Positions 50,396-58,154 of a stretch of DNA of 64,000 nt are shown here, one piece after another. This stretch comes from Pseudomonas capeferrum. GTDB taxonomy: Bacteria > Pseudomonadota > Gammaproteobacteria > Pseudomonadales > Pseudomonadaceae. The notes under the pieces are model-generated. The model was not told where the DNA came from, ran no database searches, and was given only the letters and a program-made list of their open reading frames with translations. Both the position numbers and the translations under genes were made by a program. The stretch covers positions 97,455 to 161,454 of the forward strand of contig NZ_JMIT01000002.1 of assembly GCF_000731675.1 (NCBI RefSeq). Direction: 5' to 3'. Position 1 is the first letter of the stretch, and each line of letters starts with the position of its first letter.

Positions 50396-50954
50396 GAGGA
50401 TTCCAGAGCCTTTGGCTATTTGACTGACGAGGCGACGCATCGCCCCGCGATGTTTGCCCGAACACCCTTCCAGCAGGCATCCGAGTGGCCCTCCCCTGCA
50501 CAACTGCGCAGCAGAACGACCGGGCCGCCTGACCGATCAGCACTTCGCCAGGGGCAAAGACAGCTTAGATCATCAGGCAGTTTGAAAAATTCGAGCGATT
50601 CAGGGACCGATGTGACCCTTCGTCGCATTTCAAAATAATTCTGTCATGGCCCAGCAACGCTGGCGAAATGACGTCAATGATCGGCAAACCCCGATCATAG
50701 CGGGCTCAACGGCAAATAAGGTTGAGTCGCATTTATTTACTTATCACTTCACCCTTGGAAAGGTTACGTGCTTATGACAAATCGATCATTCACACCGTGA
50801 CTCGCATTCGTTAGAACTGGTCTTAGGCCGCTTCGCAACGAGGCGGCACCTTCAGCTCGCCACGCCGGCAGCGAGCGCAAACCGGCAGAAAGACTCTGCC
50901 CGGCCTCGGAGAGGCCGACGGGACATTACAGTCAACAAGTGAGGGCAACACCCT
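50396..50954 (+). other. 559-bp gap before rmf
   Basis: No gene seen. It contains one clear hairpin (50901-50917, CGGCCTC/GAGGCCG) 38 bp before the rmf start and a looser stem at about 50826-50846 (GCCGCTTCG.../CGAGGCGGC). I could not fix a promoter. The length suits a gene with a long regulated leader. Confidence 0.5.
50901..50917 (+). promoter_or_regulatory. Leader hairpin of rmf
   Basis: A perfect 7-bp stem CGGCCTC-GGA-GAGGCCG, 38 bp upstream of the rmf ATG. No T-tract follows, so it is more likely a stability or translation element than a terminator. Confidence 0.4.
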
Positions 50955-51170
50955 ATGAGAAGACTTAAGCGTGATCCGTTGGAAAGAGCATATTCACGTG
51001 GCTACCAATACGGGGTCACCGGCAAATCCCGCGAACTTTGCCCGTTCAATCTTCCTTCTGTTCGCCAAGCCTGGATCAACGGCTGGCGTGAAGGTCGCGG
51101 TGATAACTGGGACGGCATGACTGGCACCGCTGGCATCCATAGACTCAACGAAAATCACGCCGTTGGCTGA
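50955..51170 (+). CDS. rmf: Ribosome modulation factor
   Basis: A 71-residue RMF that dimerises 70S ribosomes into inactive 100S particles in stationary phase. Typical sequence: MRRLKRDPLERAYSRGYQYGVTGKSRELCP with QAWINGWREGRGD; basic throughout. It is longer than the 55-residue E. coli protein at the C-terminus, as in pseudomonads. GTGAGGGC precedes the ATG. Single gene with a strong terminator. Confidence 0.95.
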   Translation: MRRLKRDPLERAYSRGYQYGVTGKSRELCPFNLPSVRQAWINGWREGRGDNWDGMTGTAGIHRLNENHAVG

Positions 51171-51230
51171 TCGAGGACACTGAATTCGATTTACCATGCA
51201 CGCCCCATCCGGGCGGCGGGCGAAGGCCCA

Positions 51231-51256
51231 GGGGCCCCTTGATGGGGCCCTTTTTA
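51231..51256 (+). terminator. Rho-independent terminator of rmf
   Basis: GGGCCCC/GGGGCCC stem (51232-51250) with a TTGAT loop, followed by TTTTTAT. It also lies just past the convergent pyrD stop. Confidence 0.85.
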
Positions 51257-51263
51257 TGGCCGG

Positions 51264-52301
51264 TTAAAAACCTGAAGGTTGTCGTGGCATCGCGGCGATA
51301 GCATCCACTGCCTCGCGGATCAGCGCAGGGCCTTTATAGATGAAGCCCGAGTAGATCTGCACCAGGCTGGCCCCGGCGGCGATTTTCTCGGCGGCGTGAC
51401 GCCCCTCGGTGATGCCACCCGCAGCAATGATCGGCAGCTTGCCGCCCAGCTCACCTGCCAGCACCTTCACCGTGTGAGTACTCTTCGCCAGTACCGGAGC
51501 ACCCGACAAACCACCGGCTTCGCCCCCATAAGGCAAGCTTTCGACGCCTTCACGGCTCAGCGTGGTGTTGGTGGCGATCACCGCGTCCATGCCCGATTCC
51601 ATCAACGCAGCAGCCACCAGTGCGGTTTCTTCATCACTCATGTCCGGGGCGATCTTGATCGCCAACGGCACGCGCTTGCCCTGCGTAACCGCCAACTGCT
51701 CGCGGCGCTCGGCCAAGGCATCGAGCAACTGCTTCAGCGAGTCGCCAAACTGCAGGCTGCGCAGCCCCGGCGTGTTCGGCGAACTGACGTTGACGGTGAT
51801 GTAGGTGGCGTCGGCATAGACCTTGTCCAGGCAGATCAGGTAGTCATCGACCGCACGCTCGACCGGGGTGTCGAAGTTCTTGCCGATGTTGATGCCCAGC
51901 ACGCCTTTGTAACGCGAAGCTCGCACGCGCTTGAGCAGGTGATCGACGCCCAGGTTGTTGAAACCCATGCGGTTGATGATCGCCGTGGCTTCCGGCAGGC
52001 GGAAAATCCGCGGCTTCGGATTGCCCGGCTGCGGGCGCGGTGTGACGGTACCGATCTCGACGAAGCCGAAGCCCAGCTGAGCAAAGCCATCGATGGCCGC
52101 GCCGTTCTTGTCCAGGCCAGCGGCAAGGCCCACCGGGTTGGCGAAGTTCAAGCCCATGACCGACACCGGCAAAGCCGCCGGCTGCTTGCACAGCATGCCA
52201 TTGAGGCCAAGACGGCCACCGGCACCGATCAGGTCCAGGGACAGGTCGTGGGAGGTTTCCGGGGAAAGCTTGAACAGCAGCTGGCGGGCCAGGGTATACA
52301 T
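51264..52301 (-). CDS. pyrD: Dihydroorotate dehydrogenase, class 2 (quinone)
   Basis: A 345-residue membrane-associated FMN enzyme that oxidises dihydroorotate to orotate with quinone, step four of pyrimidine synthesis. Class 2 features: the N-terminal amphipathic helices ([25 protein letters not shown]) and the catalytic Ser region [14 protein letters not shown]. The start MYTLARQLL at 52301 agrees with the family; a long upstream frame to 52637 runs into nasS territory and is spurious. Divergent from nasS. Confidence 0.96.
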   Translation of the reverse strand: MYTLARQLLFKLSPETSHDLSLDLIGAGGRLGLNGMLCKQPAALPVSVMGLNFANPVGLAAGLDKNGAAIDGFAQLGFGFVEIGTVTPRPQPGNPKPRIFRLPEATAIINRMGFNNLGVDHLLKRVRASRYKGVLGINIGKNFDTPVERAVDDYLICLDKVYADATYITVNVSSPNTPGLRSLQFGDSLKQLLDALAERREQLAVTQGKRVPLAIKIAPDMSDEETALVAAALMESGMDAVIATNTTLSREGVESLPYGGEAGGLSGAPVLAKSTHTVKVLAGELGGKLPIIAAGGITEGRHAAEKIAAGASLVQIYSGFIYKGPALIREAVDAIAAMPRQPSGF

Positions 52302-52340
52302 GGGCGGGCAAGGCTCGGGGTGAATGAGGGGGCGATTATA

Positions 52341-52357
52341 GCCAGCGCACGGCTGGC
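52341..52357. promoter_or_regulatory. Palindrome upstream of the nasS promoter
   Basis: GCCAGC-GCACG-GCTGGC, a perfect 6-bp inverted repeat, 24 bp before the sigma-54 -24 element. It could bind an activator, but it does not match the NtrC consensus GCAC-N-GGTGC and lies closer than usual NtrC sites. Weak. Confidence 0.3.
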
Positions 52358-52380
52358 ATGACAGTAAATCCTCGGCCGCT

Positions 52381-52396
52381 TGGCACATGCGTTGCT
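52381..52396 (+). promoter_or_regulatory. sigma-54 promoter of nasST
   Basis: TGGCAC (52381-52386), 5 nt, TTGCT (52392-52396). GG and GC have the correct 10-nt separation. The start of transcription would be about 52407, 31 nt before the GTG of nasS. It indicates NtrC/nitrogen-limitation control, as expected for nitrate assimilation. Confidence 0.75.
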
Positions 52397-52437
52397 TCGC
52401 ACACCGCACTGCCTTTTCAGTACGGGCGAGGAACCTT

Positions 52438-53652
52438 GTGAACACAGCACCCCGAGCAACGCCCCTGGCCTGGGTCAACGGCAGCGACGCGCCGGAAAAA
52501 CCCAGCCTGAACATTGGCTTCATGGCCCTGACCGATTGCGCCTCGGTGGTGGTCGCCGCCACCCAGGGTTTTGCCCAGCAGCACGGCCTGGCCCTCAACC
52601 TCAAGCGCCAGGGTTCCTGGGCGGGGCTGCGCGACAAACTGGTCAGCGGCGAACTGGATGCCGCGCACTGCCTGTACGGCCTGGCCTATGCCGTGCACCT
52701 GGGCATCGGTGGTGTGCCAGCCAGTGACATGGCCGTGCTCATGGGGCTGAACCAGAATGCCCAGGCCATCAACCTTTCCCCTGCCCTGCAACGCAAGGGT
52801 GTGACCAGCCCTGAGGCATTGGCGCGCCTGGTGCACCAGCATGGCGCACGCCTGACCTTTGCCCAGACCTTCCCCACGGGCACCCACGCCATGTGGTTGT
52901 ACTACTGGCTGGCGAGCCAAGGCATCCACCCGCTGCGCGATGTCGACAGCGTGGTGGTACCGCCGGCACAGATGGCCGCGCATATCCAGGCAGGCCGCAT
53001 CGACGGTTTCTGTGTCGGCGAGCCCTGGTCAGCCGATGCCGTCGGCAAGGGCCAGGGTTTTACCTTGGCAACCAGCCAGTCGATCTGGCCGGACCACCCG
53101 GAGAAGGTCCTCGCGTGCGCCCGCACCTTCGCCGAGCAGTACCCCAACAGTGCCCGCGCCTTGATCAAGGCGATCCTCGCGGCCAGCCGCTTCATCGAGC
53201 AAAGCCCTGAGAACCGCCGCAGCACCGCACAGCTACTCAGCGCCAATGCCTACCTGGACACCCCGGTGGGCAACATCGAGCCACGCCTGCTTGGCGACTA
53301 CCAGGACGGGTTGGGCAACCACTGGCAAGACCCCCACGCCCTGCGCCTGTTCGACCAGGGCCAAGCCAACCTGCCGTACCTGTCCGACGGCATGTGGTTC
53401 ATGACCCAGTTCCGCCGCTGGGGCCTGCTGCGCGACGACCCCGACTACCTCGGCGTGGCCAGCCAGGTCCAGCAACTGGGGCTCTATCGCGAAGCCGCAG
53501 ACACCCTCGGCATCCCTTGCCACGGCCTGCCGATGCGCAGCAGCCTGCTGATCGACGGTACACGTTGGGACGGCAGCGACCCCTACGGCTATGCCCGCAG
53601 CTTCCGCTTGCATGCCCTGGGCGACACACCCGAAGCCTGCGCTGGCCTGTGA
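52438..53652 (+). CDS. nasS: Nitrate sensor NasS (NrtA/CmpA-like, cytoplasmic)
   Basis: A 404-residue solute-binding-protein-like sensor of the NrtA/CmpA family, but with no signal peptide, as for NasS, which binds nitrate or nitrite in the cytoplasm and holds NasT inactive in its absence. Conserved parts: [28 protein letters not shown] and [20 protein letters not shown]. It starts with GTG at 52438: GCGAGGAAC lies 5-9 nt upstream. The in-frame ATG at 52387 would include the sigma-54 promoter. It precedes nasT by 11 bp, forming an operon. Confidence 0.9.
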   Translation: MNTAPRATPLAWVNGSDAPEKPSLNIGFMALTDCASVVVAATQGFAQQHGLALNLKRQGSWAGLRDKLVSGELDAAHCLYGLAYAVHLGIGGVPASDMAVLMGLNQNAQAINLSPALQRKGVTSPEALARLVHQHGARLTFAQTFPTGTHAMWLYYWLASQGIHPLRDVDSVVVPPAQMAAHIQAGRIDGFCVGEPWSADAVGKGQGFTLATSQSIWPDHPEKVLACARTFAEQYPNSARALIKAILAASRFIEQSPENRRSTAQLLSANAYLDTPVGNIEPRLLGDYQDGLGNHWQDPHALRLFDQGQANLPYLSDGMWFMTQFRRWGLLRDDPDYLGVASQVQQLGLYREAADTLGIPCHGLPMRSSLLIDGTRWDGSDPYGYARSFRLHALGDTPEACAGL

Positions 53653-53663
53653 GGGGGATGAAC

Positions 53664-54239
53664 ATGCTGCGTATCCTGCTGATCGACGACACTCAAAACA
53701 AGCTGGGCAGGCTCAAGGCGGCCCTGAGCGAGGCCGGTTTCGACGTCATCGAAGCCCCGGGCCTGACCATCGACCTGCCCGCCTGCGTCGAAACGGTGCA
53801 CCCGGACGTCGTGTTGATCGATACCGACTCACCGGATCGCGACGTGATGGAACAAGTGGTGCTGGTCAGCCGCGACCGCCCAAGGCCCATCGTGCTGTTC
53901 ACCGACGAGCATGACCCGGGCGTGATGCGCCAGGCTATCCAGGCGGGGGTCAGCGCCTACATCGTCGAGGGCATCCACGCTGCGCGGCTGCAGCCAATCC
54001 TGGATGTGGCCATGGCCCGCTTCGAGAGCGACCAGGCGCTCAAGGCGCAGTTGGTGGCGCGCGACCTGCAGTTGGCCGAGCGCAAGCGCATCGAACAGGC
54101 CAAAGGCTTGCTGATGAAGATGAAGGACTGCAACGAAGAGCAGGCCTACACCCTGATGCGCCGCCAGGCCATGAGCCGGCAACAAAAGCTGATCCAGGTG
54201 GCCGAGCAGATCATCGCCATGCACGAAATGTTGGGCTGA
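53664..54239 (+). CDS. nasT: Antitermination response regulator NasT (receiver + ANTAR)
   Basis: A 191-residue ANTAR-family RNA-binding regulator. Receiver-like domain (1-120, LLIDDTQNKLGRL, Asp53 in VLIDTDSPDRD) is followed by the ANTAR domain (about 125-185, LAERKRIEQAKGLLMKMKDCNEEQAYTLMRRQAMSRQQKLIQVAEQII). When released by NasS it binds leader RNA and prevents termination. Its ATG at 53664 has GAGGGGG at a 6-nt spacing, whereas the ATG at 53658 does not. Its target is very likely the leader that starts directly after its stop codon. Confidence 0.93.
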   Translation: MLRILLIDDTQNKLGRLKAALSEAGFDVIEAPGLTIDLPACVETVHPDVVLIDTDSPDRDVMEQVVLVSRDRPRPIVLFTDEHDPGVMRQAIQAGVSAYIVEGIHAARLQPILDVAMARFESDQALKAQLVARDLQLAERKRIEQAKGLLMKMKDCNEEQAYTLMRRQAMSRQQKLIQVAEQIIAMHEMLG

Positions 54240-54286
54240 ACCCCGAAGGAGCGAGTTGGCCCAGCTCTTGCTGAAGAAACCACACC

Positions 54287-54306
54287 GGTAGCCAACGGCG
54301 GTTGCC
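54287..54306 (+). promoter_or_regulatory. ANTAR-type hexaloop hairpin in the nasA leader
   Basis: GGTAGCC (54287-54293), hexaloop AACGGC, GGTTGCC (54300-54306): 7 pairs, two of them G-U. The loop has A at position 1 and G at position 4, the rule reported for ANTAR-bound hairpins. The expected second such hairpin was not identified. An upstream GTTGGC (54255-54260) could pair with GCCAAC inside this element, offering an alternative fold. Confidence 0.6.
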
Positions 54307-54321
54307 CCACTTGATCCCGAC

Positions 54322-54375
54322 AAAGACGTCGCTCACCCCTCCACAGCCGTGGGCCGGGTAGCGGCGTCTTTTTCG
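54322..54375 (+). terminator. Leader terminator (attenuator) of nasA
   Basis: AAGACGTCGCT (54323-54333) pairs with AGCGGCGTCTT (54360-54370), 11 bp with one G-U, extended inward by ACCC/GGGT, and followed by TTTTT. It lies between the hexaloop hairpin and the nasA start codon 30 bp further on, so the default would be termination unless NasT acts. Confidence 0.85.
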
Positions 54376-54404
54376 TTCCGTTGTTTTGCCGAGTGAGGTG
54401 TTCA

Positions 54405-55616
54405 ATGAGTACCAGCTTCTGGAAATCCGGGCATGTGCCCACGCTGTTCGCTGCGTTCCTGTATTTCGACCTGAGCTTCATGGTCTGGTACCTGCTCGGC
54501 CCGCTGGCGGTGCAAATTGCCGCCGACTTGCAGCTGAGTGCACAGCAACGTGGCCTGATGGTGGCCACACCCATTCTGGCCGGTGCGATATTGCGCTTCG
54601 CCATGGGCCTGCTGGTCGATCGCCTGTCGCCCAAGACCGCCGGCCTGATCGGCCAGGTCGTGGTCATCATTGCCCTGGCCGGCGCCTGGTACCTGGGCGT
54701 GCACAGCTACGAGCACGCCCTGCTGCTGGGCGTCTTCCTGGGTTTTGCCGGGGCCTCGTTCGCCGTTTCGCTGCCACTGGCCTCGCAGTGGTACCCGCCT
54801 CAGCACCAGGGCAAGGCCATGGGGATCGCCGGTGCCGGCAACTCGGGCACGGTGTTCGCGGCGTTGCTGGCGCCCGCCCTGGCCGCAGGCTTTGGCTGGA
54901 ACAACGTGTTCGGCTTCGCCCTGATCCCGCTGTCGCTGACCCTGGTGGTATTTGCCCTGCTGGCGCGCAACGCACCTGAGCGGCCCAAGCGCAAGGCCAT
55001 GGCCGACTACCTCAAGGCCCTCGGTGACCGCGACAGCTGGTGGTTCATGTTCTTCTACAGCGTCACCTTCGGCGGCTTCATCGGCCTGGCTAGCGCCCTG
55101 CCCGGCTACTTCAGTGACCAATATGGCCTGAGCCCGGTCACCGCCGGCTACTACACGGCTGCCTGCGTCTTTGCCGGCAGCCTGATGCGCCCACTCGGCG
55201 GCGCCCTGGCCGATCGCTTCGGTGGCATCCGCACCTTGCTGGGCATGTACAGCGTGGCCGCCATCTGCATCGCCGCAGTCGGCTTCAACCTGCCCAGCGC
55301 AACCGCTGCCCTGGCGCTGTTCGTCAGCGCCATGCTCGGCCTGGGCGCCGGCAATGGCGCGGTATTCCAGCTGGTGCCGCAACGCTTTCGCCAGGAGATC
55401 GGCGTGATGACCGGGCTGATCGGCATGGCCGGTGGTATTGGCGGCTTCCTGCTGGCTGCGGGGCTTGGCACCATCAAGCAGCACACCGGTGACTACCAGT
55501 TGGGGCTGTGGCTGTTCGCCAGCCTCGGCCTGCTGGCCTGGTTCGGCCTGCATGGCGTCAAACAGCGCTGGCGCACCACCTGGGGCTCGGCCGCCGTGAC
55601 TGCGGCGCGGGTCTGA
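54405..55616 (+). CDS. nasA: Nitrate/nitrite transporter, NarK/NasA family
   Basis: A 403-residue major-facilitator protein with about 12 membrane helices. Nitrate-signature segments are visible: FAGASFAVSLPLASQWYPPQHQGKAMGIAGAGNSGT in helix 4-5 and the second one GLGAGNGAVFQLVPQRF. It imports nitrate for assimilation. GAGTGAGGTG precedes the ATG at 54405. It begins the operon nasA-(phosphatase/kinase)-cobA, with gaps of 9 and 27 bp. Expression probably depends on NasT antitermination. Confidence 0.93.
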   Translation: MSTSFWKSGHVPTLFAAFLYFDLSFMVWYLLGPLAVQIAADLQLSAQQRGLMVATPILAGAILRFAMGLLVDRLSPKTAGLIGQVVVIIALAGAWYLGVHSYEHALLLGVFLGFAGASFAVSLPLASQWYPPQHQGKAMGIAGAGNSGTVFAALLAPALAAGFGWNNVFGFALIPLSLTLVVFALLARNAPERPKRKAMADYLKALGDRDSWWFMFFYSVTFGGFIGLASALPGYFSDQYGLSPVTAGYYTAACVFAGSLMRPLGGALADRFGGIRTLLGMYSVAAICIAAVGFNLPSATAALALFVSAMLGLGAGNGAVFQLVPQRFRQEIGVMTGLIGMAGGIGGFLLAAGLGTIKQHTGDYQLGLWLFASLGLLAWFGLHGVKQRWRTTWGSAAVTAARV

Positions 55617-55625
55617 GGCACGCCG

Positions 55626-57296
55626 ATGAGCCTGCAACTGAGCTTTGCCCACGCCAGTGCCACCGGGCCGCGCGCGGAAAACCAGGATGCCCTGCGCCTG
55701 GTCACGCCGGCGCCGGAACTGGCCGCCAGCAAAGGCTACCTGTTCGCCCTCGCCGACGGTGTCAGCCAATGCGCCGATGGCGGCCTGGCAGCACGCGCCA
55801 GCTTGCAGGCCCTGGCCCTGGACTACTACGCCACCCCCGCCACCTGGAGCGTGGCGCAGGCGCTGGACCGCCTGCTGCTGGCGCAGAACCGTTGGCTGCG
55901 TGCCCAGGGTAGCGGCCAACCGCTGCTGACCACGCTCAGCGCCCTGGTGCTACGCGGGCGGCGTTTTACCTTGGCGCATGTTGGCGACTGCCGGGTCTAC
56001 CGCTGGCACCAAGGGCACCTGCGGTGCCTGAGCGAAGACCACGTCTGGGACCAACCGGGCATGCAGCATGTGCTCAAGCGCGCGCTGGGCCTGGACCAAC
56101 AACTGCTGGTCGATTACCTGGAAGGTGAACTGCAGGCGGGCGAGTGCTATGTGTTGGTGAGCGACGGCGTCTGGGCCAGCCTGGGGGACCAGCACATCCA
56201 GGCGGTATTGCGCGAGCAACCCGACCTGCAGTTGGCCGCTGACACGCTGGTCGCCAGCGCTCACCTCAATGGCAGCCAGGACAACGCCAGCGCCCTGCTG
56301 GTGCAGGTGCAACAGCTGGGTACGGCCAGCCTGGGCGATACCCTGGCGCAGTTGCAACAGTGGCCTGTACCCGGCCCCCTGCGTGAAGGCCAGGCGCTCG
56401 ATGGTTGGCAGGTCGACACCCTGCTCTCGCACAGCCGTCAATCGCTGCTGTACCGGGTACGTGACGGCCACGGCCAGCCCTGGCTGCTCAAGACCCTGCC
56501 CAGCGCGCGCGAACAGGAGCCAGGGGCCGCCCAAGGGTTGCTGATGGAAGAGTGGTTTCTGCGCCGGGTCGCAGGGCGACACTTCCCCGAACTCCACGTC
56601 GCCAGCCAGCGCCAGCACCTGTATTACGTGATGCGCGAACACCCCGGCCAGAGCCTTTCGGCACTGCTCGCCGAGCACGGGCCGCTGCCCTTGGCGCAGT
56701 GGCTGGAGATCGCCCGTCAACTGCTGCAAGCGGTCGGCGTGCTGCATCGGCGCAACTTGCTGCACCGCGACATCAAGCCAGACAACCTGCACCTGGGCGC
56801 CGATGGACAGTTGCGGTTGCTGGACTTCGGCCTGGCGTATTGCCCCGGCTTGTCTGAAGACCCGCAGCACGAGCTGCCTGGCACGCCATCCTATATCGCC
56901 CCGGAAGCCTTCGACGGCCAACCACCCAGCCCGCGGCAAGACCTTTATGCCGTCGGCGTGACGCTTTACCAGCTGCTGACGGGGCACTACCCCTATGGCG
57001 AAGTGGAGCCGTTCCAGCGGCCACGCTTCAGCCAGCCGGTCAACGCTTCGCGCTATCGCCCCGACCTGCCGGAATGGTTGCAGCACAACCTGCTGCAAGC
57101 GGTGGCGGCCGACCCGGCGCAACGCTTTGAAACCGCCGAGCACTGGTTGTTGCTGCTCGAACGCGGCGACCGCCAGGAGCTGGCCCACCGCCCCCGGCCC
57201 TTGCTGGAGCGCGAACCGCTGAAAGTTTGGCGCACCCTGGCCCTGCTGTCCCTGCTGTGCAACCTGATAGTGCTGCTCGTCCTGCTCAAGGGCTGA
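55626..57296 (+). CDS. PP2C phosphatase / Ser-Thr protein kinase fusion, membrane-anchored
   Basis: A 556-residue fusion. N-terminal PP2C-type phosphatase (about 1-235): ENQDAL, FALADGVSQCADGG, AHVGDCRVYRW, LVSDGVWASL and GSQDNASALL, with metal-binding Asp residues retained. C-terminal eukaryotic-type kinase (about 260-525): Lys289 (LLKTLP), Asp382 in HRDIKPDNL and Asp400 in LLDFGLAY, APE-like IAPEAFDG. The glycine-rich loop is poor (LLSHSRQSLLYRV). A C-terminal membrane helix (about 537-555) anchors it. It sits between nasA and cobA, so it probably tunes nitrate assimilation; substrate unknown. Confidence 0.9.
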   Translation: MSLQLSFAHASATGPRAENQDALRLVTPAPELAASKGYLFALADGVSQCADGGLAARASLQALALDYYATPATWSVAQALDRLLLAQNRWLRAQGSGQPLLTTLSALVLRGRRFTLAHVGDCRVYRWHQGHLRCLSEDHVWDQPGMQHVLKRALGLDQQLLVDYLEGELQAGECYVLVSDGVWASLGDQHIQAVLREQPDLQLAADTLVASAHLNGSQDNASALLVQVQQLGTASLGDTLAQLQQWPVPGPLREGQALDGWQVDTLLSHSRQSLLYRVRDGHGQPWLLKTLPSAREQEPGAAQGLLMEEWFLRRVAGRHFPELHVASQRQHLYYVMREHPGQSLSALLAEHGPLPLAQWLEIARQLLQAVGVLHRRNLLHRDIKPDNLHLGADGQLRLLDFGLAYCPGLSEDPQHELPGTPSYIAPEAFDGQPPSPRQDLYAVGVTLYQLLTGHYPYGEVEPFQRPRFSQPVNASRYRPDLPEWLQHNLLQAVAADPAQRFETAEHWLLLLERGDRQELAHRPRPLLEREPLKVWRTLALLSLLCNLIVLLVLLKG

Positions 57297-57323
57297 GTAC
57301 ACCTTGCCGAAGAGGAAACAACG

Positions 57324-58067
57324 ATGAATGCGAAAGTCTGGCTGGTCGGCGCCGGCCCTGGTGATCCCGAACTGCTTACCCTCAAGGCCGTGCGCGCATT
57401 GCAGCAAGCCCAGGTAGTGATGATCGACGACCTGGTCAACCCCGCAGTGCTGGAGCATTGCCCCCAGGCACGGGTGATGGCCGTGGGCAAGCGCGGCGGC
57501 TGCCGGTCCACGCCTCAAGCCTTTATCCAGCGCCTGATGTTGCGCCATGCGCGCCAGGGGCGCTGCGTGGTCAGGCTCAAAGGGGGCGATCCGTGCATCT
57601 TCGGCCGTGGCGGCGAAGAGGCTGCCTGGCTGCAAGGGCATGGCATCGAAGTGGAGCTGGTCAACGGCATCACGGCGGGCCTGGCAGGCGCGACGCAATG
57701 CGGTATATCGCTGACTTCGCGCGGGGTGAGCCGCGGCGTGACGCTGGTAACGGCACACACCCAGGATGACAGCGAGCTGAACTGGGCGGCGCTGGCCCAG
57801 GGCGGTACGACGCTGGTGGTGTACATGGGCGTTGCGCGGCTGGAGCAGATTCGCCAAGGCCTGCTGGCCGGCGGGATGGCTGCGCATATGCCGGTGGCGA
57901 TGATCGAGAATGCGTCATTGGCGCAGCAGCGCGAATGCCGCAGTGATGTACAGGGGATGGTTGAGGATGCGCGGGCGTTCGGGCTAAGCAGCCCGGCAAT
58001 TCTGGTGATCGGCGAGGTCGTCACCGGCGCTGTAAGCGCAGCCTTGCGTTGCGAAAGGGTTGCGTAG
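57324..58067 (+). CDS. cobA: Uroporphyrinogen-III C-methyltransferase
   Basis: A 247-residue SUMT that methylates uroporphyrinogen III twice to precorrin-2, the precursor of sirohaem needed by assimilatory nitrite reductase. Motifs: LVGAGPGDPELLTLKAVRAL and RLKGGDPCIFGRGGEEA. It lacks the CysG N-terminal oxidase/chelatase part, so the other steps lie elsewhere. GAGGAAACAACG precedes the ATG. Last gene of the nasA operon, closing at a bidirectional terminator shared with oprF. Confidence 0.95.
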   Translation: MNAKVWLVGAGPGDPELLTLKAVRALQQAQVVMIDDLVNPAVLEHCPQARVMAVGKRGGCRSTPQAFIQRLMLRHARQGRCVVRLKGGDPCIFGRGGEEAAWLQGHGIEVELVNGITAGLAGATQCGISLTSRGVSRGVTLVTAHTQDDSELNWAALAQGGTTLVVYMGVARLEQIRQGLLAGGMAAHMPVAMIENASLAQQRECRSDVQGMVEDARAFGLSSPAILVIGEVVTGAVSAALRCERVA

Positions 58068-58110
58068 CAGCCCCAGAATCTCAGTGTCACCCCCTAAATC
58101 ACAGGTAAAG

Positions 58111-58136
58111 AAAAACCCGGCCGAGGCCGGGTTTTT
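58111..58136. terminator. Bidirectional terminator between cobA and oprF
   Basis: AAAAACCCGGCC (58111-58122) and GGCCGGGTTTTT (58125-58136) make a GC stem flanked by A and T runs, giving a good terminator in both directions for convergent cobA and oprF. Confidence 0.9.
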
Positions 58137-58154
58137 CATGAAGCATCAAACCAA

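Noticed and set aside
48170..50638. 822-codon plus-strand frame opposite rlmL
   Set aside because: Antisense shadow of rlmL, which has all its methyltransferase motifs.
52302..52637. N-terminal extension of pyrD to 52637
   Set aside because: The added residues have no match to PyrD and would overlap nasS and its promoter.
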